From a virus: a stretch of 64,000 nt of DNA. The notes under the pieces were generated by a model. It was not told the DNA's origin, did no database searches, and saw only the letters and a list, made by a program, of their open reading frames with translations. Every line of letters begins with the position of its first letter. Position 1 is the first letter of the stretch. Shown in pieces: positions 1 to 7,928 of this stretch. The translations under genes and the position numbers were made by a program. The stretch spans positions 1 through 64,000 of the IMG/VR virus record IMGVR_UViG_3300024346_008124, one strand, 5' to 3'.

Positions 1-2
1 TT

Positions 3-182
3 AAATACCATATAATGGATCTAGGCGCAAAAAATTATTTAACCAGCATAGCAACAACCGGAGGTGAAGCAGGGGGAGGCGGAAATGTAGAGACAACCAT
101 TTCGTATCAAAACGATTTCAGTGATATAGTTTTAGTTAAGGATACTCAGGTTAGGAATTTAATAAACGAAGAATTGTTCTAG
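3..182 (+). CDS. C-terminal end of an unknown protein (possibly cut by window edge)
   Basis: An open frame is readable from base 3 to a TAG at 180-182 and ends in the residues INEELF. The first ATG in frame is at 15, which would give a 55-residue protein, but the frame is also open to the window edge, so this may be the tail of a longer gene. It contains a Gly-rich stretch (GGEAGGGG) followed by a polar segment. I recognise no family. It lies 15 bases upstream of the phoH-like gene on the same strand. Confidence 0.5.
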   Translation, partial: KYHIMDLGAKNYLTSIATTGGEAGGGGNVETTISYQNDFSDIVLVKDTQVRNLINEELF

Positions 183-197
183 CTAGTAAGGTTTTAA

Positions 198-857
198 ATG
201 AAAAGAAGAACTAAAAAACAGAGTAGCTCACCCCAAAAAGTAAAAACAATAGAAGCAAAAACGGAGAATCAAAAAGAGTATATAAGGTCCATAATAGAAA
301 ATGACGTTGTTTTTTGTAGCGGCCCTTCTGGATCGGGTAAGTCTTATATAGCCGCAGGAATAGCTTCTGAACATCTCCACAAGGGGGAAATAGATCAGGT
401 ATTGATAACGAGACCCCTTGTGTGTACCGGAAAAGAACTAGGAAGTCTTCCGGGAGACTTGTTAGACAAAATAGCCCCCTATCTTTTACCTATGCAAGAA
501 AACTTCAGGAACTTCTTGGGTCGGGCGTATTACGGGATGTACTATAATGAAGGAAGAATAAAATATCAACCATTAGAAGTTATGAGGGGGTCTACTTTTC
601 ATAATACATATATGATATTAGACGAAGCTCAAAACTGTACATTTGAACAAATAAAAATGTTTATAACCCGAATGGGTCAAGGGAGTAAAGTGCTGATAAA
701 CGGAGATACTAGGCAGTGCGATCTTTCTAAAAGCGGTCTTTGGGACTGCATAGAAAAGCTTGATGGTGTTGATGGCGTCGGAATCTCTACGCTAACAAGA
801 GAAGACATTCAAAGGAATGGTATTCTTGGAAGAATATTAACAGCTATGGAAAATTAG
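198..857 (+). CDS. phoH: PhoH-like ATPase
   Basis: This 219-residue protein is a P-loop ATPase of the PhoH family. The Walker A motif GPSGSGKS is at residues 42-49 and the Walker B motif ILDEAQN at 140-146; DEAQ is typical of PhoH. The segments ITRP and GSLPGD between the Walker motifs are also PhoH hallmarks. The length fits the short phage form, which lacks the N-terminal PIN domain of the PhoH2 type. PhoH is common in marine and other large phages. Its role is unsettled, with helicase or RNA-related functions proposed for cellular relatives. The ATG follows a weak TAAGG. It heads the replication block, with a 60-base gap before the next gene. Confidence 0.93.
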   Translation: MKRRTKKQSSSPQKVKTIEAKTENQKEYIRSIIENDVVFCSGPSGSGKSYIAAGIASEHLHKGEIDQVLITRPLVCTGKELGSLPGDLLDKIAPYLLPMQENFRNFLGRAYYGMYYNEGRIKYQPLEVMRGSTFHNTYMILDEAQNCTFEQIKMFITRMGQGSKVLINGDTRQCDLSKSGLWDCIEKLDGVDGVGISTLTREDIQRNGILGRILTAMEN

Positions 858-917
858 CGTGTAATATTAGCTTCTACCCTCTAGAATATAGAGTCAACTT
901 ACTATACGGAGGAACGA

Positions 918-1259
918 ATGCCACTTTATGATTTTGAATGCAAGCAGTGTAAATACTACGATGAGATTAGACAAGCTCATGACGCTCCATCTATATTGGA
1001 GTGTCCTTGTTGTAGTAAAAAGACTTTAAAAAAAGTTTTTATAAATCCGCCATCAATATCCATCAGGGGTGAGCCAAATACAATTGCTCAGTTAGCAGAT
1101 AAAAACACTAGAAATATGGGACACTACGAAAAGCAGGAGAAGTCTGCAAAAGATAATAAGAAGAACAACAGCGAAGCGCAGAAGAGAAGGAATATCAACA
1201 GAAAAATTAATGGTATGACGGATAAAGAAAAAGTCAAATGGATAAAAGAAGGTGATTGA
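918..1259 (+). CDS. FmdB-type zinc ribbon protein
   Basis: The N-terminus MPLYDFECKQC is the signature of the FmdB/CxxC regulatory zinc ribbon family. The first CxxC is at residues 8-11 and a second CPCC cluster is near residues 29-32. The C-terminal half is a highly charged, lysine-rich tail that may bind nucleic acid. The ATG is preceded by a strong GGAGG at 907-911. Family members are small regulators of uncertain target, and phage copies often sit near replication genes. The stop codon overlaps the next start in the form TGATG. A zinc site is inferred from the cysteine spacing; the function is not known. Confidence 0.82.
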   Translation: MPLYDFECKQCKYYDEIRQAHDAPSILECPCCSKKTLKKVFINPPSISIRGEPNTIAQLADKNTRNMGHYEKQEKSAKDNKKNNSEAQKRRNINRKINGMTDKEKVKWIKEGD

Positions 1260-1504
1260 TGAATGAATTTGAAATATCGGACAATATAACAAATCGAAGA
1301 AGCTTCCCCCATCATGCTACCATAACGATGAAAATTGACATTAGAAAAATGTATGAAGATGGTAGTCTTGACGATCAAGTTATGGGTAATCGTTTATTGT
1401 CAAAATATGAAATTTCTAACAAGGCGCAGATTTGTATTTCTGGAACATCAGAAGCAGAATGCATAAGAAAATTAAAAAACAAATTGGAGAAATTAAATGA
1501 CTAG
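1259..1504 (+). CDS. small unknown protein
   Basis: This 81-residue protein has no family I recognise. I place the start at the ATG at 1259, which overlaps the TGA of the zinc-ribbon gene by one base; an in-frame TTG at 1256 is less likely. The sequence is mixed charged and polar, ends in a lysine-rich helix-like segment (IRKLKNKLEKLND), and shows no membrane segment. Tight coupling to both neighbours suggests it is real and co-translated. Confidence 0.7.
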   Translation: MNEFEISDNITNRRSFPHHATITMKIDIRKMYEDGSLDDQVMGNRLLSKYEISNKAQICISGTSEAECIRKLKNKLEKLND

Positions 1505-1832
1505 AGGTGAAAAAGAAGATGTTTCTGATCTTAATTTACCGGAACCTCAAGAGGCCCAGAAATCATACTTTGGAAAACACGCAGATGTATCTTTGGATAC
1601 AAAAGAAGCTTTTGCATACGTCAGTACAGTTGACAATTCAAGTTCTCACTATATACTTTATGACAGGGCTGAAATAATTGATCCCTATAACGATAGATTT
1701 ACAAGATCGTCTTCTAAAACTAGGAGGTTTAAAAAGGTCTCAGAAACGTGTTTTAATTTTTATATGAAGTATTTAAAAACTAGAAATACTTTACATTTCA
1801 CAAGAGCTAGAAGATTAGTAATGGAGAAGTAA
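1497..1832 (+). CDS. unknown protein
   Basis: This 111-residue protein starts at an ATG that overlaps the previous gene by 8 bases. It is soluble, with an acidic N-terminus and an arginine/lysine-rich C-terminus (KTRRFKK, RARRLVMEK) that could contact nucleic acid. There are no cysteines arranged as a metal site and no P-loop. I recognise no family. Its place among small genes before the recombinase suggests an accessory role in replication or takeover, which is inference from position only. Confidence 0.72.
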   Translation: MTRGEKEDVSDLNLPEPQEAQKSYFGKHADVSLDTKEAFAYVSTVDNSSSHYILYDRAEIIDPYNDRFTRSSSKTRRFKKVSETCFNFYMKYLKTRNTLHFTRARRLVMEK

Positions 1833-1833
1833 A

Positions 1834-2187
1834 ATGAAGAAGGGTAGACTTTCAAAAAAAGAAAAAGAATATATTTCTAAAAACCACGACAGCATGAACA
1901 CTGCAAATATGGCAGATAAAATGGATAGGTCTGTTCACATGGTGGATAAATATGTTGAAAAACTAAGCCTTGAACCAGTAGTAAAAGACAAAATAGACAA
2001 GTCTGAAAAACCGGTAACAGAAATTATTTCCCCCGCGATAGATTCATCATCTCTTTACGTGAGAGATAGTAATAAGACCGCAACAATAATGACAGAAGCC
2101 GCTTCAGCCGCAGGAGACGAGAGTAGAAAAAAACCCTCTACTCCACAAAGGTATAAGTCGGTTATTCATAAAATAAAGGAAGGATAA
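1834..2187 (+). CDS. small helix-turn-helix-like protein
   Basis: Residues 6-45 of this 117-residue protein read like a helix-turn-helix: LSKKEKEYISKNHDSM, then NTANMADKMDRSVHMVDKYV, with spacing similar to small sigma-like or resolvase-type HTHs. A linker rich in Lys, Pro and Ser follows, then a small conserved-looking segment (ATIMTEAASAAGDE) and a basic tail. The ATG is preceded by GGAGAAGTAA. A DNA-binding role is plausible, for example as a middle or late transcription factor, but no target can be named. One base separates it from the next gene's ATG. Confidence 0.6.
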   Translation: MKKGRLSKKEKEYISKNHDSMNTANMADKMDRSVHMVDKYVEKLSLEPVVKDKIDKSEKPVTEIISPAIDSSSLYVRDSNKTATIMTEAASAAGDESRKKPSTPQRYKSVIHKIKEG

Positions 2188-2188
2188 A

Positions 2189-2704
2189 ATGATTTGTACA
2201 CATAGGGACGGATATATGAGATCATTAACAATGGAACAGTTGATGATTAGTTGGATTACTACGCTATCTAGTGGCGATAGAGTTTATGGAGATTACGAAA
2301 GACCAGAAATGCAAAATCCGTGGAGCAGGCTAACTGATCACTGCGCAGATAACAATGTGTTTCCTGTAAAAATAGAGCTTCATATGTTTGGCGCTCCTGC
2401 AAAGGTTTTCTTTGAAAATGAACAAGGGTTAGATGGTGTGTCTGTAATGCGAGGAATAGCAAAGGATCAAGCTATGGATGGTAGTCATTCTACGTCATTT
2501 CAGACATTAACTGTTTGTCTGTTAAAAGACGACTGCTCAGGTGTGGATGTCGCGAAATATAGCTGGCCCTACAATGAATTTGAAAAGTATAGATCTGTTA
2601 GGTCTGTAACAGAAGATAATATTAAGTATATGATATTTAAAAATGAATCAGAAAAAATCAAACATCCAGAAGTACAGAAGCATATCAACAAGGCAGCCCT
2701 GTAA
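2189..2704 (+). CDS. unknown protein
   Basis: This 171-residue soluble protein with several tryptophans and cysteines matches no family I know. The ATG at 2189 follows AAGGAAGG (2177-2184), a good ribosome binding site. The C-terminal 20 codons overlap the next gene by 62 bases in another frame, which is long for this region. The overlapping segment is lysine-rich in both frames. It sits in the run of small genes between phoH and the recombinase. Confidence 0.7.
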   Translation: MICTHRDGYMRSLTMEQLMISWITTLSSGDRVYGDYERPEMQNPWSRLTDHCADNNVFPVKIELHMFGAPAKVFFENEQGLDGVSVMRGIAKDQAMDGSHSTSFQTLTVCLLKDDCSGVDVAKYSWPYNEFEKYRSVRSVTEDNIKYMIFKNESEKIKHPEVQKHINKAAL

Positions 2705-3128
2705 CGCAGCGCAATACTGTGCTGAATTAGTCTGCATCAGAAAAAGAGAGCGAGACAACAAGGGGAGTCTTGAGTTTAAGTTTTGGAATAAGTCACAAAA
2801 AGAAGAATATGAAACCCAAATCAGGTTAGCGTCTAAACTAATTAAAAAATACGGAGACAAATCTCTAGTATCTTATTTAAATGGCCCAAGTGGTAGAAAC
2901 GTTTACTCCTTGGGCTTTTTGCACAGTTCTAAAAAGTTTGTTTTAATCACTAAGTTTGTAGAAGCGGGCGTTGCAAAACGATCCGAAGAGGTTAAAATAG
3001 AAGCAGAGAAACCAAAAAAAGTTATAGAAATATCAGAAGATGTAGAGTACAAGCCAAGAACAAAGAAGAAAAAGAAAACATTAATGTCAAAACTTAGGGA
3101 TACCGATGGCAAAAAAGAAAACTCCTGA
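2643..3128 (+). CDS. unknown conserved-looking phage protein
   Basis: This 161-residue protein has a compact N-terminal two thirds around AAQYCAELVCIRKRE, KFWNKSQ and SLGFLHSSKKFVL. A lysine-rich disordered tail (KPRTKKKKK) follows. Proteins with a similar arrangement (YCAEL, then KFWN, then a GLxF-type core) occur in my memory of environmental phages next to RecA/UvsX genes, without known function. The ATG is the first in frame and overlaps the upstream gene by 62 bases; the end overlaps the recombinase start by 23 bases. A DNA-binding partner of the recombinase is possible but is inference from position and charge. Confidence 0.72.
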   Translation: MNQKKSNIQKYRSISTRQPCNAAQYCAELVCIRKRERDNKGSLEFKFWNKSQKEEYETQIRLASKLIKKYGDKSLVSYLNGPSGRNVYSLGFLHSSKKFVLITKFVEAGVAKRSEEVKIEAEKPKKVIEISEDVEYKPRTKKKKKTLMSKLRDTDGKKENS

Positions 3129-4188
3129 ATATTTGAAAAGTCAAATAAAAGAATACGGAAACATAATCAAAACAGGCACAGAGGTGCTTAAAGAAAAGAG
3201 CGACTACAAAGTAATTTCTATCAGTCCCGCTATTGATATAGCGCTAGGCGGTGGGGTTAGAGAGGGCTGTTGGGTTACTCTTACAGGCGATCCTAAAAGT
3301 GGTAAAACAACAACCGCTATGCAGATCGCTACCAACTGTCAAAAGGAGGGTAGACCAGTCATCTATCTAGATGCGGAAGGTCGTCTTAAAGATATGAATT
3401 TTCAGGTAAACGATTTCGACCCTGAGAAAATAGAGGTTATTGCACCAGAAGATAAACCTTTACCGGCAGAAGAGTTCTTAGAAATGGCCTACAAAATGAT
3501 GAGCCATCCAGACTATCAGGGAGCGATTCTGATAATTGATTCTATATCTTCTTTGATTCCCGCTAAAGAATTAGATGGAGACTTTAGTCCGGGGCGGGCG
3601 GGGCTACCAAAGATTTTGTCCATCTTTACAAAAAAGATTGGACAACTTCTACCAAGGCAACGAGGACTTGTTATTGCCATAACTCACTATATCGCAAACA
3701 CAGGGGGGTTTGGTAAGGCAAAACTTTCTGATGGCGGTAACAAAATTCAATATCAAGCAGATACTAGAATGGAAATTGCGGGTGGTGGTGAAAAAATCTC
3801 CGCAGTAAAACCTTGGGAAGATGCTAGCAAGAATAGAATTGGTCAAGTAGTAAACTGGAAAATTATTTGTTCTTCGATGGGACCGCCGGGAGGACAGGTG
3901 CAAAGCTATATTAGATATGGTCATGGTATCGACTCAACCCAAGAGGTTCTTCAGTTGTCGCTAGACTTGGGTTTTATTGACAGGTCTGGAGCTTGGTTCT
4001 CTTGCCCATTCTTAGAAACAAATAAAGAACTTGCTAAAGAGGTTGATCCAGATGTTGATGTAGAAGATGCTGAAAAACTTACTAAAGCTTTTAAGTTTCA
4101 GGGTCAAGACAAGGTTTATAGCTTTTTAAACAGAAACCCTAAACTAGTAAAGTCTCTAGAGTCGATGATAAAAGAGGTCTTGGCTTGA
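3106..4188 (+). CDS. uvsX: RecA/UvsX-like recombinase
   Basis: This 360-residue RecA-fold strand-exchange ATPase has Walker A GDPKSGKTT at residues 61-69 and Walker B GAILIIDS at about 139-146. A DAEG segment at about 89-92 matches the YLDAE motif of RecA. ITHYIANTGGFGK corresponds to the L2-type DNA-binding loop. The length is close to bacterial RecA and phage T4 UvsX. It would drive recombination-dependent replication and repair. Its ATG lies inside the preceding gene, 23 bases before that gene's end, and it shares TTGA with the downstream nuclease gene. The symbol reflects the phage type and not a proven orthology. Confidence 0.92.
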   Translation: MAKKKTPEYLKSQIKEYGNIIKTGTEVLKEKSDYKVISISPAIDIALGGGVREGCWVTLTGDPKSGKTTTAMQIATNCQKEGRPVIYLDAEGRLKDMNFQVNDFDPEKIEVIAPEDKPLPAEEFLEMAYKMMSHPDYQGAILIIDSISSLIPAKELDGDFSPGRAGLPKILSIFTKKIGQLLPRQRGLVIAITHYIANTGGFGKAKLSDGGNKIQYQADTRMEIAGGGEKISAVKPWEDASKNRIGQVVNWKIICSSMGPPGGQVQSYIRYGHGIDSTQEVLQLSLDLGFIDRSGAWFSCPFLETNKELAKEVDPDVDVEDAEKLTKAFKFQGQDKVYSFLNRNPKLVKSLESMIKEVLA

Positions 4189-4580
4189 AAGTAATAGGCT
4201 TAGACAGCCGAGAGTACAAATGGAACCCTAAGTCTGGAGGTGGAAAGAGATCTAAACTCCACCAAAAGGCGAAGGGTCTGCTTGACTCTTGCTATCCGTA
4301 TGATAGAATACTAGAAGAGGTTAGTCTTCCGGGGACAAAAACCATAAGAAATAAAAACCTACGTGCTGACTTCTATATACCTAATAGAAATTTGGTTGTA
4401 GAAGTTCACGGCGAGCAGCACTTTCGTTTTAATGCTTTTCATTTTAAAGACAAGTTGTCATTTTTTAAATCGCAGGCAAGGGACAGAAATAAAGCAGACT
4501 GGTGTAAATTAAATGAAATACGGTTAGTTCAGTTAAACTACAACGAGGACATAGATGAGTGGCGAAACAAGATTGAATGA
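4185..4580 (+). CDS. Vsr/DUF559-like PD-(D/E)XK nuclease
   Basis: This 131-residue small nuclease has the restriction-endonuclease-like core LRADFYIP (Asp), then VVEVHGEQHF (Glu, with the E-x-H-G-x-Q-H pattern of Vsr and DUF559 proteins) and a later VQLNYNED strand. The start is a TTG at 4185 that overlaps the recombinase stop as TTGA; AGAGG lies about 8 bases upstream and supports it. No ATG is available near the conserved N-terminus. Coupling to the recombinase suggests a recombination or repair nuclease, such as a junction or mismatch nuclease, but the target is unknown. Confidence 0.75.
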   Translation: MKVIGLDSREYKWNPKSGGGKRSKLHQKAKGLLDSCYPYDRILEEVSLPGTKTIRNKNLRADFYIPNRNLVVEVHGEQHFRFNAFHFKDKLSFFKSQARDRNKADWCKLNEIRLVQLNYNEDIDEWRNKIE

Positions 4581-5016
4581 GTTTCTACAAGCGATTGAAG
4601 ATTGGAAAAGCTCTAAGTATTTAGCTACAGTAGACCCTCCAGAAGAAGCTTCTATCGCCCTAAACGCTAGTTCTGAGACGATGAAATCTTGGAGCGCAGA
4701 AGTATGTAACATATATTCTTTTAAGCTTTATGCTTACGCAGAGTATGTTGAAACAGAAAAGACTAGAGAAAAAAACACTTTAGAGTGGGCAGAGTCTTCT
4801 ATTTGGTTTATAATAGGTAGCGTAATGAATCAATACGGGGGTCAATATTCAAAATGGCAAGAAAAGTATTACTCTGCAATAAAAGAAAACCCTCTTGCAT
4901 CCGAGATACTAAAGATTAAAAACCATGCAGAGGCTAGAGTTAGAACACTAGAGGGTAAAAACAGTAGAGTTATTAAGATGGCAGAAATATTAGCAAATAT
5001 GGCTAGGAGAAAATAA
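4555..5016 (+). CDS. unknown helical protein
   Basis: This 153-residue protein is predicted by eye to be mostly helical, with repeated charged stretches (ETEKTREKNTLEW, EILKIKNHAEARV) and a basic C-terminus (ANMARRK). No enzyme motif is visible. It overlaps the upstream nuclease gene by 26 bases and the next ATG by one base. In position it lies between recombinase/nuclease and helicase, so it could be a helicase loader or replication accessory factor. That is inference and no loader signature (P-loop) is present. Confidence 0.72.
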   Translation: MSGETRLNEFLQAIEDWKSSKYLATVDPPEEASIALNASSETMKSWSAEVCNIYSFKLYAYAEYVETEKTREKNTLEWAESSIWFIIGSVMNQYGGQYSKWQEKYYSAIKENPLASEILKIKNHAEARVRTLEGKNSRVIKMAEILANMARRK

Positions 5017-5465
5017 TGAGCGAAGATATTATAAAAACGCTGGTAAGTATAATGACCCCAGAGCAAAAGGCTGAATTAATTAGCAAGCTCCAAGATCCAG
5101 ATTTACCTCTCGATAACACGGCGTATCAGCAAAAGGGAAAGCAGGTTATTTTAAAAGAACAGTCCAAGCCACCTAAAAGTACGGCAGTGGATGTGGATGA
5201 TTTTACAATGACAAACGATAAGGAAGGTCCAAACTCTACACAGGTGGAAGTTAAGAAAAGGGTTAACTTATTTAGCGATGATGGAACGGAGCATAAAGAC
5301 TCTTTAAACAAAACCCCAGAAGTAACCCCCACAGAAAGAAAAAGACAACCAGTAAAAAAAATACCACAAACATGTTCAGGATGCTCTTCCGTGGTGCAGG
5401 TTCACCCTACTCATAAAAGAGAAAACTTCATCTGTGACAAATGCTTGGGGTCAAGGTCTAGATGA
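5016..5465 (+). CDS. unknown protein with C-terminal zinc ribbon
   Basis: The 149-residue protein begins with a short helical segment (IIKTLVSIMTPEQKAELISKL), continues with a low-complexity hydrophilic linker and ends with a zinc ribbon: CSGC at about residues 122-125 and CDKC near 142-145. The linker is rich in Lys, Asp, Thr and Pro and looks disordered. The ATG overlaps the previous TAA by one base, and the stop overlaps the helicase ATG as ATGA. A role as an adaptor that recruits the helicase or binds ssDNA is possible from the layout only. Confidence 0.72.
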   Translation: MSEDIIKTLVSIMTPEQKAELISKLQDPDLPLDNTAYQQKGKQVILKEQSKPPKSTAVDVDDFTMTNDKEGPNSTQVEVKKRVNLFSDDGTEHKDSLNKTPEVTPTERKRQPVKKIPQTCSGCSSVVQVHPTHKRENFICDKCLGSRSR

Positions 5466-6925
5466 CAAAGAAAAAGTTAGAAGATCTAGCGTCGGAAAGA
5501 GCCGTACTTGCGGCTCTTTGTCAATATGGATTAGATTGCTATCTAGAAATAGACTTTGTAGACGCTGATCATTTTACAAGTGACATGAATCAGCTTTTAT
5601 ATCACTGTATATATAAGTCTGTTTCAGAAAACTCTAAGGTAGAATTGGCATCTATACTTTCTGCCGCAAACAGTCTTGGGGTAAGTGAATCTATAAACAA
5701 CAAAGAAGAGATGTCGTTTATAAGGTCTTTGTTTAATTTTCCTATACATAAAGAAAATGCAAAGTCTCACGCTGTAAAGATAGCAAAACTTAAATTAGCA
5801 AGAGATTTAAAGAAAACACTCAAGGCTTGCGAAAAAGAGCTAGACGCTACTAATGGCGATGAAGATATAATGGATCTTATATCCAAAGTAGAAGCGCCTA
5901 TATTAGACGCTACTGCCGATATATATCAATCATCTAATAAGAAGACTGAAATTATTGGTGAAGATATTGATGATTATATTGAATACCTTTCTGAAAACGT
6001 ATCTGAAAACGTAGGAATACCAACAGGGTTTCCTAGGTATGATGCAGCGATTGGCGGTGGATTAAGAAGAAAGTGTGTTGATCTCGTCGCCGCACGTCCC
6101 AAGGTGGGTAAGTCCATGTTTGGAGACGCTGTAGCGATGAATGTTTCTAGGCTGGGCATTCCTGTGTTGATGCTAGATACAGAGATGAGCAAGGAAGACC
6201 ATCTTAACAGAATGCTTGCAAATCTTAGTGGTGTAGATATTAATAAGATTTCTACTGGTAAGTTTACAGAAAACCCGCTAGAAAAAGAAAAGGTTGAAAA
6301 AGCCGCGCAAGAACTCAAAGAAATACCGTATCACTATATAAGTATAGCTGGTCAGTCTTTTGAAAACATATTAGCGTTGATGAGGAAGTGGATTTATCAG
6401 CACGTTGGCTTTGACGAGTCGGGTGTTACTAATGACTGTCTTGTAGTTTATGATTATCTAAAGCTGATGGGGTCTGAAGGTATCAGTAGCTCAATGCAGG
6501 AATACCAAGTGCTTGGTTTTCAAATAACCCAGCTACATAACTTTATGGTTAAGTATGATGTACCCTGTTTGAGTTTTGTGCAGTTAAATAGAGATGGTAT
6601 AACCAAGGAGTCTACCGATGTGGTATCAGGCTCAGACAGGCTTATATGGCTTTGTACGAGTTTTTCTATATTTAAGATGAAGTCAGAAGAAGAGGTCGCG
6701 GAAGACAAGATAGAAAACGGAAACAGGAAACTGGTTCCGGTTGTGGCTAGACATGGCTGCGGTCTTGACGACGGTGACTATATTAGTATGAATATGTTTG
6801 GAAGTATTGGTAAATTAGCAGAAGGTCAAACCAGAAATGAGCTTCATAATAATGCAAGAGCAAGAGAAGAAGGTTTTGAAATAAATGAAGAAATTGACAC
6901 AGAATCAGATATTGACAGTGTGTGA
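5462..6925 (+). CDS. dnaB: DnaB-type replicative helicase
   Basis: This 487-residue hexameric 5'-3' helicase has an N-terminal DnaB-like domain (ERAVLAALCQYG at about 12-23, then HFTSDMNQLLY) and a RecA-like C-terminal domain. Its Walker A is ARPKVGKSM at about 211-219, and Walker B is CLVVYDYLKLM near residue 325. The segment FVQLNRDG with later GSDR matches the H3/H4 helicase region. The length is normal for DnaB. It would unwind the fork with the downstream primase, with which it overlaps by 41 bases. The acidic C-terminal tail could bind partners. The start is the ATG in an ATGA overlap. Confidence 0.93.
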   Translation: MTKKKLEDLASERAVLAALCQYGLDCYLEIDFVDADHFTSDMNQLLYHCIYKSVSENSKVELASILSAANSLGVSESINNKEEMSFIRSLFNFPIHKENAKSHAVKIAKLKLARDLKKTLKACEKELDATNGDEDIMDLISKVEAPILDATADIYQSSNKKTEIIGEDIDDYIEYLSENVSENVGIPTGFPRYDAAIGGGLRRKCVDLVAARPKVGKSMFGDAVAMNVSRLGIPVLMLDTEMSKEDHLNRMLANLSGVDINKISTGKFTENPLEKEKVEKAAQELKEIPYHYISIAGQSFENILALMRKWIYQHVGFDESGVTNDCLVVYDYLKLMGSEGISSSMQEYQVLGFQITQLHNFMVKYDVPCLSFVQLNRDGITKESTDVVSGSDRLIWLCTSFSIFKMKSEEEVAEDKIENGNRKLVPVVARHGCGLDDGDYISMNMFGSIGKLAEGQTRNELHNNARAREEGFEINEEIDTESDIDSV

Positions 6926-7928
6926 TAAGCTGGCAGAGCATATTCCTGAGATTCTAGAACATTTTGATATTGAAGGATTAGAGTACCCAAATAGGTATTC
7001 GTTTCCATGTCCTATTCACGGCGGGGATAGTCCAGAGGGCTGTAGCGTATTTACAGACGGAGACTCTGCCGTTGGTAACTGGCGATGTTGGACAAATCAA
7101 TGCGAACAAGACTACCAAAGTAATATATTTGGATTTATAAGAGGAGTACTATCAAATAAAGATGGTAAAGACGTTTCCTTAAATGCAACGTATAACTTTT
7201 GTCTAGAGTTTCTTAAACTTGATGATTCGCAACTAGAAACCAAAGACCGTCAACCAAACAAAGAAGTTAAATTACTAGAAATATTTGAAAGAAAGATTGA
7301 AAGAAAACCCACTACAATATCTAGGGAACAGATACAGTCTACTATAAATATACCGGCAGAATACTATGTCAATAGAGGGTATAGAGAAGAAACCTTAAAA
7401 ACTTTTGATATAGGCACATGTTTTGCAGAAAATAAGCCAATGTCTGGAAGAGTTGTTGTTCCTATTTACGATGAAGACTATAACTATGTAGGGTGTGTTG
7501 GGAGGTCTATTAACGACGAACTAAAGCCTAAGTGGTTACACAGTAAAGGGTTTAAGAAAAACGTTCTTTATGGATTCAACATTGCTCAGAAATTCATGGG
7601 AAGCAAAGGCGTTCTTTTTATACTAGAAGGACAGGGCGATGTTTTAAGAATGTATGAAGCAGGATTTAAAAATTCAGTTGGTATTTTTGGTTCTAGTATA
7701 AGTGATGACCAGCTATTAACATTAGAAAAAAGCGGCGCTTTAAACTTGGTGATACTCACAGACTATGACGAAGCTGGAAAAAAAGCCGCGAGCCAAATTG
7801 TCAAAAAATGCGGAAGAAGATTTAATTACTACAGACCGCAAATTTCTAAAAAGGACATTGGTGAAATGACCACAGAACAAATTCATGAAGAACTTAACCC
7901 TCAATTGGAGAAGGATAACTTAATATGA
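6885..7928 (+). CDS. dnaG: DnaG-type primase
   Basis: The 347-residue protein has an N-terminal zinc-binding site (C42, H45, C68, C73, with PCPIHGG preceding) and a TOPRIM domain. The TOPRIM glutamate is in FILEGQGDVL near residue 247 and the Asp-x-Asp motif is in LTDYDEAG near 290-295. Cellular DnaG is about 600 residues; this form lacks the long C-terminal helicase-binding domain, as many phage primases do. It lays RNA primers for the polymerase. The ATG lies 41 bases inside the helicase gene, which implies translational coupling. Confidence 0.9.
   Translation: MKKLTQNQILTVCDKLAEHIPEILEHFDIEGLEYPNRYSFPCPIHGGDSPEGCSVFTDGDSAVGNWRCWTNQCEQDYQSNIFGFIRGVLSNKDGKDVSLNATYNFCLEFLKLDDSQLETKDRQPNKEVKLLEIFERKIERKPTTISREQIQSTINIPAEYYVNRGYREETLKTFDIGTCFAENKPMSGRVVVPIYDEDYNYVGCVGRSINDELKPKWLHSKGFKKNVLYGFNIAQKFMGSKGVLFILEGQGDVLRMYEAGFKNSVGIFGSSISDDQLLTLEKSGALNLVILTDYDEAGKKAASQIVKKCGRRFNYYRPQISKKDIGEMTTEQIHEELNPQLEKDNLI

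Noticed and set aside
858-917. Promoter in the gap before the FmdB-type gene
   Set aside because: The gap is AT-rich and holds TATA-like words, but no box pair with proper spacing is convincing.
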